Shown here one piece after another: positions 1-6,854 of a DNA stretch of 8,292 bases; the first letter of the stretch is position 1; every line of letters starts with the position of its first letter. The stretch covers positions 1 through 8,292 of the forward strand of contig JAGQUE010000286.1 of assembly GCA_020438665.1 (NCBI GenBank). Direction: 5' to 3'. Position numbers and translations under genes: made by a program. Source of the DNA: Nocardioidaceae bacterium. Its GTDB lineage: Bacteria; Actinomycetota; Actinomycetes; Propionibacteriales; Nocardioidaceae. The notes beneath the pieces were generated by a model. It saw nothing but the letters and a program-made list of their open reading frames with translations, was not told the origin of the DNA and did no database searches.

Positions 1-338
<338 letters not shown>

Positions 339-344
339 GGGGTC

Positions 345-350
345 AGGCTA
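345..350 (-). promoter_or_regulatory. Probable -10 element of the fumarase gene (leaderless)
   Basis: On the minus strand the hexamer TAGCCT occupies 350 down to 345. GACCCC follows, then the GTG start at 338. The six-base gap would put the transcription start at the start codon. A weak -35 (TCGACC, 371-366) lies 15 bases upstream. This is inferred from the common actinobacterial leaderless pattern. Confidence 0.5.
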
Positions 351-403
351 GTCCTCGCCCCGGATGGTCGAGCGGAGTGGCCGACGCGACGTGGGACACC
401 CAC

Positions 404-409
404 TACCCT
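404..409 (+). promoter_or_regulatory. Probable -10 element of the DUF1707 gene (leaderless)
   Basis: TACCCT lies seven bases before the ATG at 417, and there is no purine-rich ribosome binding site between them. Transcription would start at or one base before the ATG. No convincing -35 is visible. Together with the mirror element at 345-350, this gives two back-to-back leaderless-type promoters within about 65 bases. Confidence 0.5.
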
Positions 410-416
410 GGGCACC

Positions 417-1067
417 ATGCCCGGCGACCTCGACCGTCCCGACCCGTCGCAGCTGCGCATCTCCGATGCCGACCGCAACCGCGTGGCGGAGCTGTTGCGC
501 GACGCCGCGGGGGAGGGCCGGCTCGACCTCGACGAGCTCGACGAGCGGCTCGAGGCCACCTATGCCGCCAAGACCTATGCCGACCTCGTGCCGATCACCG
601 TCGACCTGCCGAGCCACCCGGTCCAGAGCGCCCCGGTCACCCGCACGCCCGCCGTACGACGGGAGGCGCTGCCGGCGACCGCCAGCTATGACACGTCCCT
701 GGCCGTGATGGGCGAGTGCACTCGCCGGGGCGCCTGGCTGGTTCCCGAGAAGCACACCGCGTTCTCGCTGATGGGCAGCGTGACGCTCGACCTGCGCGAG
801 GCGTCGTTCGCGGCCCAGCAGGTCACGATCTATGCCAACGCCGTGATGGCGAGCGTCGAGGTGATCGTGGACGCGCAGACCCAGGTGCACGTCGAAGGCG
901 TCGGGATCATGGGCGACTTCAGCCAGGGCAAGGACAAGGTGGCTCCCGAGGTGGGTCCGGAGTCGCCACTCGTGCGCCTCAAAGGGGTGGCTCTGATGGG
1001 CAGCGTGTCGGTGACGCGCAAGGGCCCCCCGGAGATCAAGCGCCCACGACGCATGCTGCCCCGCTGA
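417..1067 (+). CDS. DUF1707 / LiaF-like domain protein
   Basis: This is a 216-residue protein of unknown exact function. Residues about 11-64 (QLRISDADRNRVAELLRDA, then GRLDLDELDERLEATYAAKTY) form a typical DUF1707 domain, a short helical module common in actinobacterial proteins. After a proline-rich linker (about 65-87), residues 90-201 resemble the beta-rich C-terminal region of LiaF/DUF2154 proteins, with a repeated hydrophobic-Met-Gly turn at 98-99, 119-120, 165-166 and 194-195 and a variant (MA) at 144-145. The tail is basic (RKGPPEIKRPRRMLPR). No signal peptide or membrane segment is visible, so a cytoplasmic location is likely, unlike membrane-anchored LiaF. I chose the ATG at 417 because it begins the conserved domain and sits next to a -10 hexamer; the in-frame extension upstream lies antisense to the fumarase gene. 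It converges with the alpha-galactosidase gene, 21 bases apart. A role in envelope-stress signalling is only suggested by LiaF similarity. Confidence 0.85.
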   Translation: MPGDLDRPDPSQLRISDADRNRVAELLRDAAGEGRLDLDELDERLEATYAAKTYADLVPITVDLPSHPVQSAPVTRTPAVRREALPATASYDTSLAVMGECTRRGAWLVPEKHTAFSLMGSVTLDLREASFAAQQVTIYANAVMASVEVIVDAQTQVHVEGVGIMGDFSQGKDKVAPEVGPESPLVRLKGVALMGSVSVTRKGPPEIKRPRRMLPR

Positions 1068-1088
1068 TCGCGCCTCAGCTCGGCGGCC

Positions 1089-3215
1089 TCAGTCCACGCG
1101 CGTGACGTGGACCAGCGTGGCCAGCTCGGGCCGGCAGCGCGGCATCCAGAAGCCCTGGGTCGCGAGCGCATAGCCGGTCACGAGACGTCCCTGCGTGGGC
1201 CCCTCGGGCGGGAGTGCCGGCGACATGCTCGTCTCGAAGGCGACCCACGGGCCCTCCCAGGCGAGGCGGTAGCGGGCGTCAGGATCGAGGCCGGGCACCC
1301 GGACCGAGACACCGCGGTTGTGGCCGGACTCGTCGAGCTGGACGTGGGCGACCAGTGCCTCGCTGCGGTCGAGGGCCACGACCCCGTTGACCTGGACGGC
1401 CGGGTCGGCGGACTCGGGCCGGATCATCCGGCCCGAGTGGAGCAGCGGCCGGAACCGCTTGAACCGCTCGACCCACCCCGCGAGCCGGTCGAGGTCCTCG
1501 TCGCTGGCCTGGGTGAGGTCCCACTCGATGCCGAAGGCGCCGAACATCGCCGTGGCGGCACGGAAGTCGAGATAGAGCGTGCGCCAGGTCGAGTGGGAGA
1601 CGGGTGAGGACACGTGGGCGCCCGTGTATTCGGGGGCGACGAGCTGCTGGGTCCACCGCTGGATCGCCTGCCGTGACAGCGCGTCGGTCATGTCGGAGGT
1701 CCAGACCCGCTCGACCCGTTCGAGGACACCCAGATCGATGCGGCCGCCACCGGAGGCGCAGGACTCCCAAGCGACGCCGGGGTGGGCCTCCCGCAGTCGG
1801 TCGAGGAGGCGATAGAACGCCAGCGCCTGGTCGTGTGCGGCGGGCGCCCCAGCGCGCGTGCCGCTGCCGGCCTCGAGGAGCTCGCGGTTGTGGTCCCACT
1901 TCACGAAGCCGATCGCGTAGGCCGACAGGACGGCGTCGACCCGCTCGAAGAGGTAGTCGAACACCTCGGGCCGGGTGAGGTCGAGCACGAGCTGGTGACG
2001 GTGCAGCAGTGGGACGCGGTCGCCCGAGGAGAGGATCCAGTCGGGGTGGGCGCGGAAGAGGTCGGAGTCGGGGTTGACCATCTCGGGCTCGAACCACAGG
2101 CCGAACTCCATGCCGAGTCCGTTGACGTGCTCGACGATCGGGCCGAGCCCGTCGGGCCAGACACCCTCGTCGACCCACCAGTCACCCAGCCCGGCGGTGT
2201 CGTCGCGACGGTGTCGGAACCAGCCGTCGTCGAGGACGAACCGCTCCACCCCGACCCGGGCCGCCCGGTCGGCGATCTCGCGCAGCCGGTCGAGGTCGTG
2301 GTCGAAGTAGACCGCCTCCCAGACGTTGAGGACGACCGGCTGCTCGGCCGGGTGAGCGGGCAGCGCCCGTTGGAAGGTGTGCCAGACGGCGGCGAGCCCG
2401 TCGAGCCCGTCGGACGCCGCCGCGAACATCACCCAGGGGCTCGTATAGGTCTCGCCGGTGGCGAGGCTGACCTCGCCGGGCAGCAGGAGCTCGCCGCCGC
2501 CGAGGGTCGTTGCGGTGGCGGGACCCCGCTCGAGTCGCAGCACGCTGTTTCCGCTCCAGGCGACGTGGACGGCGAGCACGTCGCCGTCGGTGAAGGAGAA
2601 GCCGGGGGTCCCGAGGATCAGCTGGGTGGCTGCGTCCAGGCCGGGGCGGCCGCCACGCTCCTCGCGCAGCCAGAGCCCGTCGGTGACCTGGTGGCGCTGC
2701 GGGACCCGTTCGCGCTCGTGGCGACCGGTGAAGTCGAGCGCCTCGACCAGGTGGTCGCCGACCGGCAGGGCGATCTCGAGACCGTCGACGACATAGCGTC
2801 CGGCCGCGACGTTGGTGACAGCCGCCCGGGCGCGCAGGGCACCGCCCGGGACGGACTCGAGCTCGACGGTCACCGCCAACCCGGCGGCGGCGTCGCGCGA
2901 CTCGATCACCAGGCGTTCGTCGTCCTGGGACATCCCCTCGACGACCAGCCGCGGTGTCCAGGAGGCGCCGGTGGCGCCGGGCCCGTCGCCGTCACCGACC
3001 CGGAACCCGCGCAGGTGCGGCCGCGTCACCAGGCCGTGGGCCTGCTCGCCGAGCAACGGCACGCCCGGGCCCTTCGCCACGCGCGGGGCCGAGCCCGAGG
3101 GGTCGTGGCCGTCGACGACGGCGCCGGTCCACAGCACGGTGGGGAGTCCGTCGTCGCGGGTCTCCAGCTCCACGGTGGTGCGCGTGGTCCCGGGGCGGGG
3201 CGTTGGGAAGAGCAT
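1089..3215 (-). CDS. GH36 alpha-galactosidase
   Basis: This 708-residue enzyme hydrolyses terminal alpha-1,6-linked galactose from sugars such as melibiose, raffinose or stachyose. The N-terminal beta-sandwich (about 1-285) leads into a (beta/alpha)8 barrel. Visible GH36 motifs are LNVWEAVYFDHD (296-307), FVLDDGW (326-332), GLWFEPEMVNPDSDL (372-386), FVKWDHN (437-443) with expected nucleophile D441, WESCASGGGR (483-492), and WTSDMTDA (505-512) with expected acid/base D508. A beta domain ends the protein. The length is normal for the family. There is no signal peptide, so it should act in the cytoplasm on imported sugar. I chose the ATG at 3215 because AGGAG lies six bases upstream; the longer frame adds a low-complexity Arg/Pro stretch with no conserved features. 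It is the last gene of the operon, 144 bases after the second permease. Asn is common in other GH36 members where M509 follows the acid/base; this seems a tolerated variant. Exact substrate is not determined. Confidence 0.93.
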   Translation of the reverse strand: MLFPTPRPGTTRTTVELETRDDGLPTVLWTGAVVDGHDPSGSAPRVAKGPGVPLLGEQAHGLVTRPHLRGFRVGDGDGPGATGASWTPRLVVEGMSQDDERLVIESRDAAAGLAVTVELESVPGGALRARAAVTNVAAGRYVVDGLEIALPVGDHLVEALDFTGRHERERVPQRHQVTDGLWLREERGGRPGLDAATQLILGTPGFSFTDGDVLAVHVAWSGNSVLRLERGPATATTLGGGELLLPGEVSLATGETYTSPWVMFAAASDGLDGLAAVWHTFQRALPAHPAEQPVVLNVWEAVYFDHDLDRLREIADRAARVGVERFVLDDGWFRHRRDDTAGLGDWWVDEGVWPDGLGPIVEHVNGLGMEFGLWFEPEMVNPDSDLFRAHPDWILSSGDRVPLLHRHQLVLDLTRPEVFDYLFERVDAVLSAYAIGFVKWDHNRELLEAGSGTRAGAPAAHDQALAFYRLLDRLREAHPGVAWESCASGGGRIDLGVLERVERVWTSDMTDALSRQAIQRWTQQLVAPEYTGAHVSSPVSHSTWRTLYLDFRAATAMFGAFGIEWDLTQASDEDLDRLAGWVERFKRFRPLLHSGRMIRPESADPAVQVNGVVALDRSEALVAHVQLDESGHNRGVSVRVPGLDPDARYRLAWEGPWVAFETSMSPALPPEGPTQGRLVTGYALATQGFWMPRCRPELATLVHVTRVD

Positions 3216-3291
3216 GGGGGTCTCCTGGTCGAGGACGGACGGGGGAGGGGGGCGGCGCCGTCGCGATGCTACGCGCCCGGCCGGACGCACC

Positions 3292-3331
3292 TGCGGCGCG
3301 GCACCCGGAGAGATCCGGGTGCCGCGCCGCG
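3292..3331 (-). other. Strong intercistronic hairpin before the alpha-galactosidase gene
   Basis: A perfect stem is formed by 3293-3309 and 3314-3330 (17 pairs: GCGGCGCGGCACCCGGA with its exact complement) around a four-base loop. It lies between the second permease stop (3360) and the alpha-galactosidase start (3215). No T-run follows on the minus strand, so it does not look like a classical intrinsic terminator. It could be a U-less terminator with partial read-through, or an RNA stability or processing element separating transporter from enzyme expression. The structure is plain in the sequence; the function is inference. Confidence 0.7.
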
Positions 3332-3359
3332 CGGCGTGACTGATGCGAGCGTCGGCCGG

Positions 3360-4271
3360 TCAGCCCTTGACGGCACCCGCGGTGAGACCGCGCACGAAGA
3401 ACCGCTGCAGGCTCAAGAAGACCACGATCGGGATGATCATGGTGAGGAAGCCACCGGCCGTGGTGAGCTCCCAGCCCTGACCCAGCTGGGTCTTGAAGTG
3501 GGTCAGGTTCACCGTGACCGGTTCCTTGTCGCCGGGACCCAGGAACACCAGCGCCACGAGCAGGTCGTTCCAGACCCACAGGAACTGGAAGATCGCGAAC
3601 GACGCCAGCGCGGGCACCGACATCGGCAGGACGAGCCGGTAGAACGTCTGGAAGTGGCTCGCCCCGTCGATCTTGGCCGACTCGATCACGGTCTTGGGCA
3701 GGGTCGCCATGTAGTTGCGCAGGATATAGATCGCCAACGACATGCCGAACCCGATGTGGGCGAGCCATACCGCGGGGAACGTCCCACTCAGGCCCACGGA
3801 CCCATAGAGCTTGTTGATCGGGATGAAGGCGACATAGTTGGGCACGACCAGCAGGCTGACGATCGTCAGGAACAGCACGTCGCGGCCCCAGAACTCCATG
3901 AACGTGAACGCATAGGCCGCGATGGCCGCGATCAGGATCGGGATGAACGTCGCGGGCAGGGTGATCGCGAGGCTGTTGATGAAGGCCTCGCCCATGCCCT
4001 TGCCCGACAGCGCGTTCTGGTAGTTGTCGAGCGTGAGGGCCCGGATGCCGGACGGCGTGAACGCGTGCCACCAGCCGGAGTTCTTGACGTCGTCGAGCGT
4101 GCGGAGCGAGGTCACGAACGTGCCGAGGATGGGGACCATCCAGAGGATGCAGAGCAGCGAGAGGATGATCTTGGTGACCCAACCGGCTCGGGCCGGGTTG
4201 GCGTCGAAGTGCGTTGCGGCCCGCTTCGGCTTGGTGGTCGACGTCGCGGGAGCAGTGGCGGTGTCGGTCAT
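3360..4271 (-). CDS. Sugar ABC transporter permease, MalG/AglG type
   Basis: This is a 303-residue inner-membrane subunit of a CUT1 carbohydrate importer. A polar N-terminal tail (1-30) precedes about six membrane segments, near 32-54, 98-121, 132-152, 163-185, 219-240 and 273-292. The EAA loop that contacts the ATPase is ESAKIDGASHFQTFYRLVLP (197-216), with the expected IDGA core. The C-terminal end RFFVRGLTAGAVKG is typical of MalG-like permeases. The ATG at 4271 overlaps the stop of the preceding permease gene as ATGA, and AGGAGG lies four bases upstream, which together fix the start and imply translational coupling. It would form the membrane channel as a heterodimer with the preceding permease. 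Overall resemblance is closest, from memory, to AglG of alpha-glucoside transporters. Confidence 0.93.
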   Translation of the reverse strand: MTDTATAPATSTTKPKRAATHFDANPARAGWVTKIILSLLCILWMVPILGTFVTSLRTLDDVKNSGWWHAFTPSGIRALTLDNYQNALSGKGMGEAFINSLAITLPATFIPILIAAIAAYAFTFMEFWGRDVLFLTIVSLLVVPNYVAFIPINKLYGSVGLSGTFPAVWLAHIGFGMSLAIYILRNYMATLPKTVIESAKIDGASHFQTFYRLVLPMSVPALASFAIFQFLWVWNDLLVALVFLGPGDKEPVTVNLTHFKTQLGQGWELTTAGGFLTMIIPIVVFLSLQRFFVRGLTAGAVKG

Positions 4272-5239
4272 GCTGCCTCCTCGGCCTTGAAGTGCCGGAC
4301 CTGGTACCACATGATCGGGATCACCGCGATCATCAGGATCACCACGATCGCCGATGCCTTGCCATAGTTGATGAACGTGCTGATCTGGTTGTAGAACTCG
4401 TTGCCCAACACGTTGGTGTTGAAGTTGCCGTTGGTGTTGACATAGACGATGTCGAAGATCTTCATCACAGTGATGGTCACGGTGATGAAGACCGTGATCA
4501 CCGTGCCCTTGATCTGCGGCAGCACCACTCTGGCGAAGATCTGCCGCTCGTTGGCGCCGTCGATACGCGCCGCCTCCAGGGTGTCCACGGGGACGCCCTT
4601 GACCGCGGCCGACAGCAGCACCATCGAGAAGCCGACCTGGAGCCAGACCAGGATCACCATCAACAGGAGGCTGTTGAGGTGCAGCGTCTGGGTCTGCAGC
4701 CACTGCACGGGGTCGCCACCTTTGATGGCGTTGAGCAACCCTGTCTGCGTGACTCCCGCGGGGGCTGCGTAGTAGACGAAACGCCAGATGGTCGCCGCGC
4801 CGATCATGCTGATCGCCATCGGCAGGAAGATGACCGTCTTGGCCGTCTTCTCCCCACGCGGCTGGAGCCGGTCGGCGAGCACCGCGACCATGAGGCCCAG
4901 GACGACCGTCGCCGCCGGGACGATCAGGATCCAGAGCAGGGTGTTGAAGAGCGTCGAGCGGAAGTCGGGTGTCGTGAGGAGGTCGTGATAGTTCTTCAGC
5001 CCGACCCACTCGCGGGAGAAGTTGTCCTTGAAGCTGTTGATGACGGTCAGAACCGACGGATAGATCAGATAGACGACGATCGCGGCGACCGCCGGCAGGA
5101 TGTAGAGGTAGGGCTTGACCCGACCCTCCCACTTGGCCGGCAGCAACTCGGCGAGCTTGTTCAGCAGCCAGAAGATGGCCAGCGCCGCACCGATGCCTGC
5201 GAGCACGGTGAGCAGTGCATAGACGAACTTGAGCAGCAT
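4268..5239 (-). CDS. Sugar ABC transporter permease, MalF/AglF type
   Basis: This is a 323-residue inner-membrane subunit of the same CUT1 importer. Hydrophobic segments lie near 5-25, 43-63, 98-122, 134-155, 189-211, 245-265 and 292-312. The EAA loop is EAARIDGANERQIFARVVLP (222-241). The first segment, followed by a short polar stretch and then KPYLYILPAVAAIVVYLIYPS, is an N-terminal layout I recall from AglF-type alpha-glucoside permeases; the core family usually has six segments. The ATG at 5239 is preceded by AAGGA eight bases upstream. It follows the binding-protein gene after 110 bases that contain a hairpin, and its stop overlaps the next permease start by four bases. Assignment to a sugar importer is secure; the specific sugar is inferred from neighbours. 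Confidence 0.93.
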   Translation of the reverse strand: MLLKFVYALLTVLAGIGAALAIFWLLNKLAELLPAKWEGRVKPYLYILPAVAAIVVYLIYPSVLTVINSFKDNFSREWVGLKNYHDLLTTPDFRSTLFNTLLWILIVPAATVVLGLMVAVLADRLQPRGEKTAKTVIFLPMAISMIGAATIWRFVYYAAPAGVTQTGLLNAIKGGDPVQWLQTQTLHLNSLLLMVILVWLQVGFSMVLLSAAVKGVPVDTLEAARIDGANERQIFARVVLPQIKGTVITVFITVTITVMKIFDIVYVNTNGNFNTNVLGNEFYNQISTFINYGKASAIVVILMIAVIPIMWYQVRHFKAEEAA

Positions 5240-5290
5240 GTACGAGCGTCCTTCCCAGAGGTGAGGAACTCCGACTGAGTCAATATGTCA

Positions 5291-5331
5291 CAGGGGCGGA
5301 GTCTCGGGGAGTGCCCGAAACTCCGCCCCTG
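5291..5331 (-). other. Intercistronic hairpin after the binding-protein gene
   Basis: A perfect 12-bp stem pairs CAGGGGCGGAGT (5291-5302) with 5320-5331. After one mismatch, five more pairs (5304-5308 with 5314-5318) close a five-base loop. It sits between the binding-protein stop (5350) and the first permease start (5239). The bases following on the minus strand (TGACATATTG) are not a U-tract. Similar stem-loops in other sugar ABC operons protect the upstream binding-protein message or limit read-through, giving excess binding protein over permease. That role is inferred here. Confidence 0.7.
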
Positions 5332-5349
5332 CGTTGGGCTGACTGAGAC

Positions 5350-6663
5350 TTACGGCCAGTTGGCCTCGATGTTCCCGACAGCGGTCTTGAAGTCCTCTTC
5401 ACCGCTGATCCAGGAGGTCATCTCCTTCCAGAAGGAGCCCGTGCCGACCTCGGCCGGCATGGCGTCGGACCCGTCGAACAGGAACGCCGTGGAGCTGTAG
5501 GCGTAGTTCGCCTCGTCCTTGGTGACCTGGTTGGGGTAGAGGCTGACGTCGAAGTCCTTGTGCGGCGAGAAGAACGAGCTGTTGGGAGCAGCGTCGTTGC
5601 CGATGTCGGTCTCCGACAGGTAGCCCACGACCTTCTTCACGTTGTCGCTGTCGTTGAGCATGGTGAGCAGGTCGCCACCACCCTCGACCGGGTTCTCGCC
5701 ACCGGCGGTGGCGGGCGGGAATCCGAAGACACCGACATTGGCGTCGAGGTCGGCCTTGACGTCGTCGGGGAAGAACCCGGTGATGAAGGAGCCCTGGTTG
5801 AGCATCCAGCACTTGGGACCACCGGCGGCGAACATCGGGGTGCCGGCCTCACCGAAGTTGGTGCTGGTCGCCGACTGGACGCCACCCAGGACGTTGCCGT
5901 CACCGAAGAGCAGACCCTCCATGGTGTCGCCAGCGGCCAGGACCTGGTCGGAGTTGAACGGCACCTCGTGGGCGACCCACTGGTTGTAGAAGTCGGCACC
6001 GGCGGTCTTCATGACCAGCGTCTCGATCCAGTCGGTGGCCGGCCAGCCGGTCGCCGTGTCGGACTCGATGCCGAAGCACCACGGCGTGTTGCCGTCGGAC
6101 TTCATCTTGTCGGTCAGCGCCTGCAGTGAGGCGATGTCGGTGACGCTCGCGGGGTCGTAGCCTGCGTCGGCCCACGCCTTCTTGGGATAGAAGATCAGGC
6201 CCTTGACGTTGGCGCTGACCAGCAGGCCCATGAGCTTGCCGTCGATGGTGCCGGACTCGAGCGTGCCGGGCATCATGCTGTCCTTGAGGGTCCCCATGTC
6301 GACCGCGTCGTCGAGCGGCTTGATCGCGCCGAGCTGGTTCATCTGGGACACGACGCCGGGCTGGGGGACCAGCGCGATGTCGGGGGTGTCGCCGGACTGG
6401 ATCTTGGTGATGATGAGCTGGTTGATGTTCTCAACCTTCTCCCACTTGATGGTGATGTCATCGCCACCGGCCTTGATCTTGCCCTCGAGCGCCTTGAGAA
6501 GGCCGTCCTGGACGGGCTGGTCGACGCTCGACCAGATGGTGACGGTCTTGCTGTTGGAGCTGCCGCTTCCGGAGTCTCCACCGCAGGCCGCCAAGGGGAG
6601 GGTCAGGGCAGTGAGGGCCGCCATGGCCATAAGAGTTGTGCGTCCGCGCACAGGGGTTCGCAT
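5350..6663 (-). CDS. Sugar-binding lipoprotein of an ABC importer, AglE-like
   Basis: This is a 437-residue extracellular solute-binding protein. Residues 1-27 form a lipoprotein signal peptide: basic start MRTPVRGR, hydrophobic core, and lipobox LAAC with the lipidated cysteine at C27, followed by a Gly/Ser linker. The mature part begins VTIWSS (41-46), typical of family 1 sugar-binding proteins. The block NTPWCFGIESDTATGWPATDWIE (192-214) and GPKCWMLNQGSF (282-293) are, as I recall, characteristic of AglE-type alpha-glucoside binders. C196 and C285 fall in these two blocks and could form a disulfide outside the membrane. I chose the ATG at 6663 because it starts the signal peptide and has AGGAG nine bases upstream; the 13-residue upstream extension would spoil the signal. 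It is the first gene of the operon and ends in TAA. It would deliver sugar to the two downstream permeases. Regulation by the divergent LacI repressor is likely. Confidence 0.93.
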   Translation of the reverse strand: MRTPVRGRTTLMAMAALTALTLPLAACGGDSGSGSSNSKTVTIWSSVDQPVQDGLLKALEGKIKAGGDDITIKWEKVENINQLIITKIQSGDTPDIALVPQPGVVSQMNQLGAIKPLDDAVDMGTLKDSMMPGTLESGTIDGKLMGLLVSANVKGLIFYPKKAWADAGYDPASVTDIASLQALTDKMKSDGNTPWCFGIESDTATGWPATDWIETLVMKTAGADFYNQWVAHEVPFNSDQVLAAGDTMEGLLFGDGNVLGGVQSATSTNFGEAGTPMFAAGGPKCWMLNQGSFITGFFPDDVKADLDANVGVFGFPPATAGGENPVEGGGDLLTMLNDSDNVKKVVGYLSETDIGNDAAPNSSFFSPHKDFDVSLYPNQVTKDEANYAYSSTAFLFDGSDAMPAEVGTGSFWKEMTSWISGEEDFKTAVGNIEANWP

Positions 6664-6695
6664 CGTGACTGTCTCCTCGCGTAGTACCGGCACGA

Positions 6696-6724
6696 TTGAC
6701 ATTGGCTGATTCGAGGCGTACTTC
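6696..6724 (+). promoter_or_regulatory. Candidate promoter of the LacI-family gene
   Basis: A perfect TTGACA (6696-6701) is followed after 17 bases by TACTTC (6719-6724), a weak -10. Transcription would start near 6731, inside the left arm of the palindrome, giving a leader of roughly 120 bases. A half-operator copy (6705-6714) lies in the spacer. The -35 is strong and the -10 is poor, so confidence is moderate. Confidence 0.4.
6705..6714 (+). promoter_or_regulatory. Auxiliary half-operator copy
   Basis: GCTGATTCGA here is an exact copy of ten bases found on the minus strand of the large palindrome (6750 down to 6741). The TCGA cores of the two sites are 30 bases apart, close to three helical turns. 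Only one half is conserved, so this may be a weak secondary binding site. Confidence 0.35.
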
Positions 6725-6726
6725 TT

Positions 6727-6758
6727 GGATCAATGCTGAATCGAATCAGCATTGATCC
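6727..6758. promoter_or_regulatory. 32-bp palindrome, probable LacI-family operator
   Basis: Arms GGATCAATGCTGA (6727-6739) and TCAGCATTGATCC (6746-6758) are exact reverse complements. The centre is symmetric (TCGA, 6741-6744) apart from one A/A mismatch at 6740 and 6745, so 15 of 16 pairs match. A CG-centred palindrome is the normal operator form for LacI-family repressors, although about 20 bp is usual and this one is longer. It lies midway between the binding-protein and repressor starts, where it could control both. No other full copy was seen in the window. Confidence 0.75.
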
Positions 6759-6784
6759 TTGTCCGAGGCCGCCGATCGTGTCAA
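6755..6784 (-). promoter_or_regulatory. Candidate promoter of the sugar-uptake operon
   Basis: On the minus strand a perfect TTGACA occupies 6784 to 6779. After 18 bases comes AAGGAT (6760-6755), a weak -10 that overlaps the end of the palindrome. Transcription would begin near 6748, within the operator, leaving a leader of about 85 bases before the ATG at 6663. Binding of the repressor there would block initiation. The -35 is clear; the -10 is not. Confidence 0.4.
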
Positions 6785-6854
6785 GCAACGATTTGGACAC
6801 GAACGCATCGGTTTCGGGCATTCTGTGCTTCGTCGGTCGCGTGAGGAGGTCGCC

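Noticed and set aside
1063..1079. Small inverted repeat (GCTGA/TCAGC) between the convergent DUF1707 and alpha-galactosidase genes as a shared terminator
   Set aside because: A five-bp stem with a seven-base loop and no T-run is too weak to call.
3216..3290. 25-residue N-terminal extension of the alpha-galactosidase
   Set aside because: It is an Arg/Pro-rich run that would include the natural ribosome binding site of the ATG at 3215.
1782..4367. 861-codon open frame on the plus strand
   Set aside because: It runs antisense to the alpha-galactosidase and the second permease, both of which have clear family motifs. Its translation is low-complexity, rich in D, R, E, G and V, as expected from high-GC codon bias.
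4272..5132. Long in-frame extension upstream of the second permease
   Set aside because: It overlaps the first permease in another frame and shows no membrane-protein character. The ATG at 4271 with AGGAGG and the ATGA overlap is a far better start.
6759..6854. TTG start adding 32 residues to the repressor
   Set aside because: LacI-family proteins begin only a few residues before the helix-turn-helix, and GGAGG is correctly placed for the ATG at 6855.
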